NCBI RefSeq assembly: GCF_014839805.1
Contig: NC_051124.1
Span: 4,774,001-4,838,000, forward strand
Source: Manduca sexta
Lineage: Eukaryota; Arthropoda; Insecta; Lepidoptera; Sphingidae
Reading direction: 5' to 3'
DNA length: 64,000 nt
The notes beneath the pieces were generated by a model. It was not told where the DNA came from, made no database searches, and was given only the letters and a program-made list of their open reading frames with translations. Made by a program: the position numbers and the translations under genes. Positions 48,901 through 60,137 of this stretch are shown here, piece by piece. The stretch's first letter is position 1, and each line of letters opens with the position of its first letter.

Positions 48901-51900
48901 CACATCATGGGACGGAGCACTTGGCGCAACGTGAGAGCCCTGGTGCGTCTCTGCATACGCCTTCGGGGATAAATACGTGATGTGTATTTGTTTTTTTTTT
49001 TTGTTAAATTATTTTGTAACGAGAGTACACAGCAAAAACGTGATCAGTGAACAACGAGAAAGACCTATAACAATCTCGGCGCATACTTGTCTGAAGCTTT
49101 ATAATCTTATTAAACTCTCATAAGAATATTCTCACCCCTCGGCATTGTTTCGTTGTTGTTTTTCTTGATTTTTTTCTTCCTTTTCGGTGATCGCTTACAT
49201 CGCGAGCCGACGTAATTCGATACATCCTGTGCCTGACGGCTCTCGATGAAACCTCCGAAGGAAGAAAGGGTCCACAATCTCGTTTCTTGTAAGCTTGTCC
49301 TTTTACTATTATAATTAATTATTTCTATCGTAGAATTTAAAAAAGGAACGACATCTCGTGATTGATGCGCCATTTTTGGTTTTGTTAAATATTATTTTAA
49401 TAATTTAACATTCTAGGAACATAAGGGTGAAAATTTATATTTCAAAATAATAAAAGATTCTATTTACATTCTTTAGAAGTATTACTTCCTTTATTTAAAT
49501 AATGATATGCACTTTCAAATAGTGATTCATTTGATTCATAATAATCGTAAAATGATTCACGCGGTATTTCGAAAGACAGTTTTGTAAGTTGGTATTTTTA
49601 GGGAAGGTTACAAACATTACTTTTACTTTAGCTTTACATTCTATAGCTTTTAACAATTACTATTAGAATCGAAGGATATAAGTACTAAGGGTCATGTCAT
49701 AAAACATTATATTTTAAATCATTAATAACTGCATAGCAAATTAATCAATAAAGACATAATTTCGTATTTTAAATTAACCATTTTCCCTTACTAAAGCTTT
49801 TTGTTTCAATATAACATTTAATAAGAACAAGTTAGTTCGTCATTACGATTCGCAGAAGTAACAAAATACGTAGAAGTGATATCTCCGCACGAGCGCATGT
49901 AAACGTTTATGTTTTGGGTCGGCCTTCGTCCATTCGAGAGCACAGGTTAGCAAGTAATGTGGAATAATGATAGTCTTCTAAGTGCAACCGCAGTACGCGG
50001 ACTGCTGGTATTTTTGCTCATATTTTTTGTGGATAAAAAAGTTTAAAGCAACAATGTTGGACAGTTTTTGTTGGTATTTACTTGTAATATTAAAATATAT
50101 TTTCCAGAAATTATAGGTTTATGAACGCTTTTGTTTTGGTTAATGTCTGTATATGATACACAATGCAGCATTCTATTTATGAAACTTTGTTAAGGTTACT
50201 TGTTAAACTTTTAGCAAAGTTACTTGTGTCCTTAACTCTTTGAACTAAAGCACATATATCTGTGAAACAAGTTTTAATCGTAAATTCATTCATTTATTTA
50301 CATTTTTTCCTTTTCAGCACGAGTCATCGTGATGACGTTCATATTGTATTTCGCGGTATAATTCGCGTTTACAGCGTGGGCATAAAACATTAAAATTTTA
50401 AAAAGTTTTTAGTAATATACTTATCAGTATAACTAAGTTGATTTGATACGAAAGAAAAGAATTTCCTACATTTATATATATTGCATTCATTGCAGTTACT
50501 GGTTAGGTACATAAAGTAATGTTATATGTATGTAACAGTTTAACGGTGAATAGTTTCAGTAAGATATAATAATCTACAAACGGTAACATTGTCCGGTTCA
50601 ATGCGTTCGATTCTTAAGACACGTTCACTGTAGGTAATGTAAGTTGCTAAGGTTAGATATGGGGCCGCTAAACTTGCGGACGCGGACTGCCCTGACTAGG
50701 TAAAATGGTATCAGCCTAATTTATGTAAACAATAAAAAATTAAATATGTATGATTATGTTTTGTTATAAATTATTTTGGGTTGTGTTATTTTGAGAAGTG
50801 TATAATATGTTTTAATATAATACATGTAAGCAGTAACAAGTAGAGTCATGAAATACAGTAACGAGTAAAATACATCTTACTTAATAATATATTTTCTAGA
50901 CTGCAGAACTTAAATTTAGTGTTTACAAAAACAACAAGCATATCTTAGTTATAGCACATTATTATTTTAAAAATATAATCTGCGATTTATAATTTGTAAA
51001 GTCTATATATTGACTGGTAAAATTCATTTTTCTCAATTAATTTCATTTGTTTATACACGGTACGTATCGAGAAGTACATATGCGTATTAAATGCCAAGGC
51101 ATTTTCTATCAGTCGACCTTAGGGTGATGCAGAGATAAACAAAGCAGGTGCATCTTAAAATAATGACATATAACATCATTTTACTAAATTTACAGCGTAT
51201 GTATAATAAAAAAAATATTATAGAGTAATATTAAAATATTGACATTATACATACAAGAACAAGACAAATAAATGAATATAAAACACTGTCAAGTCAAAGA
51301 ATTATTCCATTATATCCAGGAGCAGTTCTCTGACTCACATTTTAAATAAGCACCAGCTTTCTTTCATTTCAATTTACCCAGTTTCCAGTTCTTAACTCTT
51401 AATAATTTGCCACTGATTCGTAATATATATTATGATCCATGTATTTTGTCGTCAGAAACTATTTTTCTCTGTTTTCTTATCTCTATATATCGCATCTAAC
51501 CATTAATCTCAAAATGTATTCATAAATCAAGATGGCCACAGAACCATAAAAAATATTATAATAAAACCATTTTTAGGCCACAATCATCTCCTGCAAAATT
51601 TTGCTCGCAGATTTACGTCGTTTATGTTACTCAGACGTTATGTGATCTCAGAGTGGTGCGACGCTACTCCGATGAGCGCAGTCCCGCCGGCGCCGTGGCC
51701 TCCGAAGGTATTGTTACGCGGAATGGATCCGGCCGATTGACGATCGTTGATACAGCCGGCCGATCGCGTAATATTATCCCTCGTACACGCGATACACTGG
51801 CTAGCGTTACCTATCACATCTCGGACACATACCGGCACACACTGCACTCGACATCACATCGGATTAGAATCATTTGTATTTATTTGTATCGCAAACGCAG

Positions 51901-54900
51901 TGGAATGTGGCGAGTGCTGATTGGAGAGTCCTATTTTGCATAGCGTATTAGAGTTTAATAGATAACATGACTATACTCTCTTGATATGCAGATTAAGCTT
52001 GGTTAGTGGTCTTCGGTCTTGTATGTTCAGGTTTAAGTTATTGATTAGACTATTACAAAAATCTAAAGTGTTTATTTGTTTTTAAGATGGCACAAGTTTC
52101 GCTATTGAAAAAAAAAACAGTTCGAACTGTTTCGACAACGATAATGATGAATTTTGGATATAGCCAAACATTTCATACGTTAAATAAATACAAAATAAAT
52201 CTATATTGAAGTTTTAAATAATGTGGTTGCATTAGAAAATTGCTATGTAACAACGGCAAAGATAAGCAGCTCTACTACTGTGTGCCTGAGCTTTGTGCAA
52301 TGCCCGTGTGCTGTCAGCGAGATAATCAAATCATTACCGCTTCACGGGACAACGCTGCACTCGTTTACTTCTAAATAAAGTAAAGTGTCCTCTCATTCAT
52401 TTATTGAAGCATATCTTAACAATTGCTTACAAATTATATGGCCAGCGTAATGGGAACTCGAAATGTGGTGTCGTAAGGAACTACGCAAATTACCGACACG
52501 ATTTTTACAATGTATTTTTTTCGTAACAAACTCAAACATTACCGACATAAGGTATCCGTGCAACACGTAGAACAATAATTGATTGCATTGAGATCGGCCG
52601 ACACTTCAAAAATGTATCGGGAGCGAATATTAATTTGGCATCCTTCTTTAACGCCTTACGGTGGAGCGAGACAGATGATGGTACGGTGCTATACGATACG
52701 CGTTTTCCTCTGAAGGATACGGGTACGTGATTCCATGTGTTTTTTTCGTGGGTAGAATTATTTGTAGGGCTTCGTTATGTGTTGCTCATTACAGTACAAG
52801 CGCGTATCCTGCCGGCAGCGACCGCAAATGCGAGACATTACGCCTGGCTACCACCTGATCCTCGAGATGGAGCGACTGAGCCTTTAATGCTTCATTCGTG
52901 CTACGTGCTCGCTTCTCGTCCCGCTAAACTTTACTGATCTTTTGAACTTACGTATCCCTTTCGTAATTATAATCTTATATTAATATAAATGGAAAGATTT
53001 ATAAAAATGTTAATTTGGATGTTTGTTATGAGTGACATTTGGCACACAAATAAACCTTATTTTTAGGTAGACGACGCTGGCGTGAGGTACTAATGACATA
53101 ATGGATCGCTATGGTGATTTAGGGAATTATGTAACGGGAAGGACTTATTACGCGGGGACACCACGAGTAACACCCATTTAATAAATAATTGATGTCAGTG
53201 TATTTTCTTTTATAAGTTTTACATCAACTTACGAGTACAGATTGAATAGACTAAGCATTGTATTCGAACAAATATACATTCATGCTATTTTAGTACCATT
53301 GTAAAAAAGAACTTAAATAAAAAGACATTTCTGTAACACAACAGATATAAGTGTGTGAAAATTAGAGGCTCTTGTGTAAATTTGTAATGTACGAGCTTGG
53401 ACAGTTTCTTTACGTATATTGTGTTTACTATGTGAATCGCTATGTTTAACGGTGATCGCATTTCGTATATGAAATAAAAATATTGTGCAACATGTCGATG
53501 ATGGTATGGTGCTCTATATAGATTACATTAATAATAGTTTACACTTGAAATGTATAAAATATATATTTATATATGTACATTACTCTAAATATAATAATAA
53601 TGTTGCACAATTGCAAGCAATATCGACTAACAAAACTAAAGAGTGAAGCAGAAAATGTTTTTTTTTTTCATTAAAAAATATTTAATTTTTAAAGGATACT
53701 TTCCAAACATCCTCTGGACCAGATCCAAGGAATAAGTCTTCATCCCTCTAATTCTGGTAATCTACTTAAGGACGCTGTGGAGGTTTGTACTGCGGCTAAG
53801 CAGCGAGTAAGAAATAAGCTATTAAAATTCTAGAACCACAAATTTTGAAGGTTCATTAAAACTGGCAAGATCAAAATTTACAAACTTTATAAACTGAAAA
53901 TTTAGTAATGTAACTTTAATATACTAAAACAACATTATCCTCAAATAATTAAGCCTCCTATAGTATACTTATTTTATTCGCACAGGCTAGAAGCTATCCT
54001 TGCGGTTAGCGTATTTGACCGTGCACTTTACAGTTCATTCCGAATGCGAGAAAACAGACACAATTGAAAATAGTGGCCGATTGTAATGAGTTAGGGGATA
54101 CGATAGATAGACGAAATTACATGAATAATAGACACAGTGCTCGCTGATTTTGTGTAAAATATTTTGCGGTAGATTGAATAGTCTACAGCTCCATTAACAA
54201 TTTAAAACTATTGTAATATATTGCACAAGAATATAAACGAGTATGTATTTACTTACGGGAAGTACATACGGTTATTTCCTTATCCCCTTACTTATAAATA
54301 TTTTTTGAGCGACCCGTTATTGATATATTTTTATATGTGATTTATGATCTTGAAACTGTGCGTACGGTAAGTATATAAGCCAATTGTATTGAGGAGTAAT
54401 GAAAGTGAGTGAAAATATTTAGAATATTTATGTTAGTTGTGTTATTGGATGTGCATTCTCGGCCATGCTGGCAGCAGTTATAGGATTTTTACTGTGTGTG
54501 CTTCGGTACCTATCATTATCTAGTAAGATACTACGGTACAGTAGGTACTACAAAGTATATCGGATGATCTCCTGTTTCTATCTCCTATGCTAAAATGAAT
54601 GCCATAAGAATGTTAAACTTAAGGTCATATCGATTTTGTTAATACAAATACTTGCAAAATGAGTTAAAATGATTTTGCAAAAAGATTTTTTTTTATTATT
54701 TATATGAACCTAGTTCAGTTGTTTTCACGAAATATAGTAAACGAATTTACAGTAAGTCTGTTTCAATTACATATTTTTGTCATGTTTAAAGCATATAAGA
54801 ACTTATAGAAATTTTAAACTACGTATAATTATGATATCTTCATTGACATCATATAAAGAATTTATCTTTATTATAGATACTATATGAAAACAATCGAGCG

Positions 54901-57900
54901 AAATAAGGCAATTATAAAATAATAGTGCCGATAATAGTCCACAAGTAAGAAGGTAACTGTCCAGCTCGTCCAGAAGCTGTGGTTTGTGGCCGGCGAGCTT
55001 AATTCAAGCCGCAGAGATCCGCCCACCATACATTTTAATAGTTTTAATGTCCTAAGAAGATACATTCAGTAGCTCGATTACCGCTCTTCGATTTCTGTAG
55101 AATGCACCGGTTTCGATAAGTGGACTTTTTTGTTGACATCCTTTACGAATAAAGTTATTTTATCGGCAGTTTAGTACGTGATTAGTTTTTTTGGAAACTT
55201 TAGTTGATTAGGTACTTATTGGGATTTTCCAGAGGTTTTCACAAGAAAAAAAAAACTTTAAAAGATTTAAAATGTTTTTTTATTCTCACATTTTTATGTT
55301 TTTATAAGTTGAAAATACTATCATTAAATTAATCTTAACTAGCTGAATTCTGATTATTTTATTTGATTTAAGCTCGTTTTTTCAATATTTCTTTCTATTT
55401 TTCAACAGTTTATTATTACGAAAATAAAGTATCCGTCCGAGAGACGAGAGATGAGGGCATGTAAGTAAGTTAGGCACGTGTGTTCGCTGTGGGCACCGGG
55501 CGGGCGGCAGGCGACAGCGGCGCACACAACGCGTAGGCGGCTGCTAATCCCGTCCGCTTATTACATCCCACAGTAGCACACCGACTGAAACCGCAGCTAT
55601 CAGCCCGTGATTTCTGCATCCCCATCGATCTATAGTTTCGTTATCAAATTTTCACACGGACCCTGTTTCTCGCACCAAGATTGACTTTATTTGTGTAAGT
55701 GTAACCGCAAGCCTACGCGCCGACGTGGCGTAACGTCCGATAACCGACGACTTTAACTTCACTTTGCTATACATAGCACGATCGCTTCCAATACTCAATA
55801 GACCCCGTTGTGAATCAACGCTTTGTAATGTGAAACAGTAAAAAATATCGTCTCAATGATAGGATAGGTTGCCGGCCGGTAGCCAATCACGGCGCCCGAG
55901 ATTATTGATCATCGAAATTGATCAATCAAATCGAAAATACTGTACCGGAAATAAGGCGCGATATAATATTACACTGCCCATTGAATTGAATGTTTTTGAG
56001 AAATAGATTATGTTTTCTATAGCAATTTAGTTGAGCTGTCAATGGGTTCATTATGTTGTGGTGAAAGCTGCCAACATAAAACATTTATACGACTCCTTAA
56101 ATACGATATACAAATAGTTGATTCGATGTTCGTAAATGTGTTTATATGTGCATTGAAAGTGTTTATTAACGGAGATTTAGGATGATTAGGATACAGTAAT
56201 GACGGCGCGTATGAATGTTAGCGTACAGGCATTACAAAATGTTAGTGACGGCCCGGCGGCCGGCACTCTGATTACTTCTGATTCAAATGGTGATAGACAA
56301 GCGCGGAGTTTGACACGTGACAATACTAGAATTGACTGTATAATGTAATCATGCCTTCCAAATGATCGTAATGTCGTGTATCTGTTTAAATCAACAGTCG
56401 CTACAAATATCTATAATTATTTTATGACGCTATGTTGATTCTTGAATACAATACAGTTTACCGATGCCAACCTGTAGCAAGATTGATAAGACAATTGCAA
56501 AGCTTTTAAAATATATTTTTAATACTTTAAAAGCTTCACCGATAAACCTTTTATTTTCTCTGAAAAGTTTCTAGTACGTTTTAGTCTTAATTTATTTGAA
56601 ACGAGGAAGTGGTAAAACAGTAGTTTAATACATTTCATAAAAGTCTAAAACCTATTTTATCAATGAGACAAAGCCAATAAATATGTTATGAGAAAGAAAG
56701 ACATTTCTAGAAGTTCCTATGTCTATGGCGCACGATGTTACGCGCCGCGTTGTAATGACATTGAAGCATCAGTTTTTTCTCGGATAGCATTTGAAGTTAT
56801 TGTTATTATTTTTCTCTCGTGGCTCATCCAGAGGTTGACGACCTCTAATTCTCAGCATCTCAATATTATCAAGAAATAGTTTGCCTCAATGAAAGCTTAA
56901 CACAGACAAAGAATACTGTATAGTACCTACTACAGAAAAAAATGGCAAATGTCCATTGGGGCGTGTCCGTTTTTTGTCGACTGGACTGGTTGAAGTTATT
57001 CTAGGTAATGTAATTAAGTATGTTGATAACAACAATACAACTAGATTACATCCTGGAAAATGGATATTTTAAAAAAGAAAATTTCTATTCTCATTTTTAA
57101 CGCTTAGAGGCACGCTATAACCAATTAACCTTTGCTGAGGCTTACAAACAATCAGAACGCAATTACAAGTAAGTTAACATTGGGCTTATTGTTTAGAGTT
57201 GTGAGTGCGGCGGTACGCGTGCGGTGGCTCGTCGGCGGGCTTGCAAGGTGTTCCATCAAGCCGCATAATTGGCCGGTTCCGATTGCCGGGAGTGTGCTCC
57301 TCGCCCGCGCCGGCTGCTATACGCATGCTGGCACTACTTAGGTGTCAGATTTAAAGCGAAACCGTTTATTTATCAGGAAAGTGTAGTGAAAATTGTACCA
57401 CTATTTTTTTAATGGCTTAGAAATGGGTCTTTTAACCTGTGGTGCATTAGGGCTGGTTAGAAACGTGTCACCAACGTGTATATTAAGTAGTTATTAAGAT
57501 GGAGCAAATTGCATGTTCGTTTCGACGATTTGATAAGGTGTACGTAGTAGTAGGTGGTTAAGTTTTAGTATAATAATATCAGCCCTGTATTATATACTTG
57601 TCCACTGCTGAGTACGGGCCTCCTCTACTACTGAGAGGGATTAGGCCTTAGTCCACCATGCTGGCCTAGTGCGGATTGGTAGACTTCACACATCTTCGAA
57701 ATTCCTATAGAGAACTTCTCAGATGTGCAGGATTCCTCACGATGTTTTCCTTCACCGTTAAAGCGAACGATAAATTCACAAAGAATACACACATGATTTT
57801 TTAGAAAAGTCAGAGGTGTGTGCCCTTGGGATTTGAAACTGCGGACATTCGTCTCGGCAGTCCGTCCCACACCCAACTAGGCTATCGCCGCTTACTAGGC

Positions 57901-60137
57901 TATCGCCGCTTTGTTATAGTAGTTGCGTATTATATTTCATATTCCATCGGTAACTTAGAAAAACGCTCACATTTTGAGAAGACTATTCATTTTAAACGTT
58001 AATTATTAAATTAAGCTACAACATAAATTCCAATGACAAAAATAATATGTAAATGTGCAGGTTAAATGTAAATTTTCTTGACATAATTACATTATAAACA
58101 ACTGTAAATTGTTTCGGAGCGGAGTTAAATTCATTAATATCCGTGCCTGCGCTCATTACTAATGTTCAGATAGGCTGCAGCCGCACAATCACCAACCTCT
58201 AACCGACTGCCGCCTTATTTCACGACTACTCATCCTTCAGCATCTATTAGAAATTCCAAGACATCAATAGTATAGCCTTTTTCGGTCTATTTGGAAGGAA
58301 ATTCATTAATGGATAGGTTCTTTTTAATTAGTGCCTCATGTCTCTGTCACCTTCGCACTGTCGTCTTTTGGTTCAAAGGACGATATACCAACTTCTTGCT
58401 AGGCATCTCTCAGAGGAAGTAACTCTCGTGAGGAGCACAGTGTATCTATGTAGTCAATTGTACAATTTAAAGATTAATTGTGTTACAGTTTATGAGTAGA
58501 CGTCACGCGTATCACTTAGTTGGTGTCGTCATATGCCTGTATACAATTACAGAATTTTCTTGTGTTTTTCCATTTCTCTGTCTTTGTGTTAAATAAATAA
58601 ATAAATATACTTAAGTATTTTCTTTCTGACGTTGGTGATGGTTCCACGGACTGGTAATTTATATTTAGTATATACATATGTCAATTAGAAGTTTATAGTG
58701 ACGAAAAATCTAAAAACTTAATTGTTATAATGATATTTATACGTTTCGTAGTTTTTGTATTTGTTTCGTTTTGTTTAGGTACGTGTGTATGAATATATTG
58801 TGGTAAGGATAACTGCTTAGTTGTCCTTTAGATTCACAACCATCCATTACCACCATAACCAAATTCAAATGACCTCAACGTTTGTATTTTATATTTTGTA
58901 ACACTAAAAACACTTATCCAATAATTAATACTTATTAGTTGTTATAATTGATAGTATAACTACGTCGCAATGCATTGCTTTAGTGCCCATGGTTTGCTTG
59001 TTTTTGCAATGCGACCTTAAAATTTTGTGGAAATAGATGTTTCAGCAAGATTTCGTTGGCAACTAAGATATGATTGACGCTGGGTTTAATCCGGCCGTGT
59101 AACATCTACGATATTTCCTAAGATGTGTTTATTGGAAGTTTTGAAATTTCCAATATTTTGTTAGTTATTTGGCAAGTATTACAGAGCTGGCGTATATTCA
59201 GCTCTGTAAATAGGATACGAGTTAGATTCTAGAATGAGAATTCTTTAATCAGCTAATATTCATTCTTGAGTTGTTTTTACTATTTAGATTTTTTTACCTT
59301 ATATATAATAAAATGCCTATAAAATCATAAAATGTTGAGACACATGTCGATATTTCTATTATCCAGAAAGCAACAAGCACTATAACTGAGGTCATTCTCG
59401 ATATTTTAGCGTCGTGCCATGTCTAGTCATAACAAAGGGCGCATGATAAGCTCCGGGGCGTTTACAAGGCAATCCCAGCGACTTTCATCAGTGCGGCGGC
59501 AATCTGCGCGCGCGCCGGCTAATGACGCCGCCATTACGCACGTTATTAGCTCCACGCCCCGGGCCCGTGTCAACTCTAACTTGTTGCCAACTGTGCCACC
59601 CGTTTTAGTACAGTTTGCAAATGTTGTTTTGAGTAAACCTGGCATTCTAACAAAAAATATGTGTTTAGGACAATAAGTAATAGCCACAGTTTATTTAAGA
59701 AACTTTTGACTGAAGAATGAAGTGTTTATGAAGACGGTTTTTTGGTAGATGATAGTTATACGGACGGAATTTTTGTTGATACCAAAACACATGTAAAGAG
59801 TAAAGGTAATGGCTACATAATATAAAAGTAATAATATGCAAATTCGTCATCGATAACCTTAGTTAAGAATCGAAATCACAAGTGATCTCTACAAAACCAA
59901 TAACCGAACATAAAGCGTTCCAAATTTGAATTATCCAATCATAATTTTGTATTCACTTACCTCCAGTAGTGAGATTCGCATTGGTCTTGTACTCCCGTTC
60001 CTCGTGCGACAAGGACCGCAGGCTCCTAGACGAGCCCTTGTACTCCATGTCACGCAGCGCCAGCGAAGCGCTGTCGCACGTCAGCAGCGGCCGCTGGAAC
60101 CCGAACGTTCGTATTTGGTGGGTGGACGCATTTGTAC
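33906..60137 (-). CDS. RUNX-family transcription factor, last three coding exons (5' part outside window)
   Basis: Exons 60137-59961, 37643-37512 and 34435-33906 join in phase 1 throughout and give about 279 residues to a TGA stop. The protein ends in VWRPY, the C-terminal Groucho/TLE-recruiting pentapeptide characteristic of RUNX proteins. The first exon seen reads HQIRTFGFQRPLLTCDSASL, then a Ser/Glu/Arg-rich stretch; FGFQRP recalls the FGQRP that follows the Runt domain in Drosophila Lozenge. The middle and last exons are Tyr/Pro/Asn-rich (MYPAYGPLQPSYYKPDP; YNYNNYQYNNINNNP), typical of RUNX activation/repression regions. The DNA-binding Runt domain is not in this window and should lie to the right of 60137, probably beyond 64000. 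The introns are 22.3 and 3.1 kb. Which insect paralogue (lozenge, runt, RunxA, RunxB) is unsure; lozenge is favoured. Confidence 0.82.
35082..35342. mobile_element. 261-bp MITE with long terminal inverted repeats
   Basis: The left end (cccc, ttattcaaagacgttatt, then ctaaggacg and gcattgctgtgataacaa) is matched, with few mismatches, by the reverse complement of the right end over about 55 bp. I recall closely similar elements in lepidopteran genomes. A 24-bp-scale internal duplication (cagctttgtttatctgacag twice, about 35148 and 35179) is also present. No transposase. Confidence 0.85.
36131..36530. repeat. Dispersed lepidopteran repeat (LINE-like or SINE-like remnant)
   Basis: A GC-balanced island in the RUNX intron includes the ordered motifs gatggtaggatatattttat, gcgaccaccgtacacaag, cccgccatagtggcccacg and ccactccacttaccatcagg. 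The last motif is a familiar end of moth and butterfly non-LTR retroelement copies. No intact reverse transcriptase frame is present. Family assignment is from memory of the motif only. Confidence 0.55.
40542..40724. mobile_element. 183-bp MITE with 15-bp terminal inverted repeats
   Basis: The left end cagggcccttattct and the reverse complement of the right end (agaataaggcccctg) match at 14 of 15 positions. The interior is CG-rich in short blocks. No target duplication is obvious in the flanks. No coding capacity. Confidence 0.75.
45280..45575 (+). mobile_element. tRNA-derived SINE, B-box deleted
   Basis: It begins gcggcgatagcctaagg (A-box region), continues gctgagacgaatgtcc and jumps directly to taagggcacatgcctctg, so the B-box (ggttcaaatcc-like) present in the copy at 57571-57892 is missing. 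The body (ctaccaatccgcactaggcc, ctcagtagtagaggag) is the same family. It ends in a TA-rich tail. Confidence 0.85.
46940..47130. promoter_or_regulatory. CpG/GC-rich island in RUNX intron
   Basis: A dense C/G block (for example ccgccgccctctccgcgctc and gcgaactgtcaaaacaccgc) stands in otherwise AT-rich DNA. It has no SINE or MITE signature and no splice-bounded exon. It could be an enhancer or an alternative promoter; only composition supports this. Confidence 0.4.
48751..49002 (+). mobile_element. tRNA-derived SINE, second family
   Basis: Head gctgccccggcggcgtagtt with an A-box-like core, B-box-like gggtttgaattcc, then the body motifs ccactatcacatcatgggac and ctctgcatacgccttcgggg. It ends in a T-run at 48991-49002. 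I recognise this arrangement from lepidopteran genomes. Confidence 0.85.
51650..51860. promoter_or_regulatory. GC-rich segment in RUNX intron
   Basis: Balanced GC and many CpG dinucleotides, with short palindromes such as ggccgattgacgatcg and cagccggccgatcg. Overlapping open frames exist on both strands (51653-51943 plus, 51638-51847 minus), as expected of GC-rich DNA with few stops; neither has splice or start context. Possible regulatory element. Confidence 0.35.
55440..55760. promoter_or_regulatory. GC-rich island with two RUNX consensus sites
   Basis: A GC-rich block 4-5 kb downstream (in gene direction) of the first RUNX exon seen. AACCGCA occurs at 55589-55595 and 55703-55709, each an exact RUNX core (reverse of TGCGGTT). 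A GATA-type site (ttatca) lies between them at about 55640. Candidate autoregulatory enhancer; binding is inference. Confidence 0.4.
57195..57335. promoter_or_regulatory. GC-rich island in RUNX intron
   Basis: A short GC-rich block (gtgcggtggctcgtcggcgg, gcccgcgccggctgc) with one RUNX core TGCGGT at 57220-57225. No exon or transposon signature. Regulatory role is inference from composition. Confidence 0.35.
57571..57911 (-). mobile_element. tRNA-derived SINE with duplicated head
   Basis: The minus strand reads from the tRNA-like head at 57892 (agcggcgatagcctagttgg, B-box gtttcaaatccc) to the TA-rich tail ending atattatta at 57571. It is the same family as the copy at 45280. An 18-bp segment of the head is duplicated exactly and in tandem (57876-57893 and 57894-57911). 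Confidence 0.88.
59410..59600. promoter_or_regulatory. CpG-rich island 360 bp downstream of a RUNX exon
   Basis: A GC-rich block (gcggcggcaatctgcgcgcg, ccacgccccgggcccgtgtc) in the intron just after exon 60137-59961. Open frames exist on both strands with no start or splice context. Proximity to the exon and composition suggest a regulatory element; this is weak evidence. Confidence 0.35.

Larger units (their letters stand above)
37644..59960. other. RUNX 22-kb intron
   Basis: On both strands I found no exon with credible splice sites and protein-like content. The intron contains two full-length-like SINEs, a degraded third, one MITE and several GC-rich islands listed separately. A large intron with islands is the usual setting for developmental enhancers of RUNX genes; that reading is inference. 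Confidence 0.6.

Noticed and set aside
49110..49373. 87-codon minus-strand frame with a basic KRSPKRKKKIKKNNN stretch
   Set aside because: Low-complexity lysine/asparagine end and no splice signals; probably part of a dispersed repeat next to the SINE at 48751-49002.
51638..51943. Overlapping open frames on both strands in a GC-rich block
   Set aside because: Few stop codons are expected in GC-rich DNA; neither frame has start, splice or domain support.
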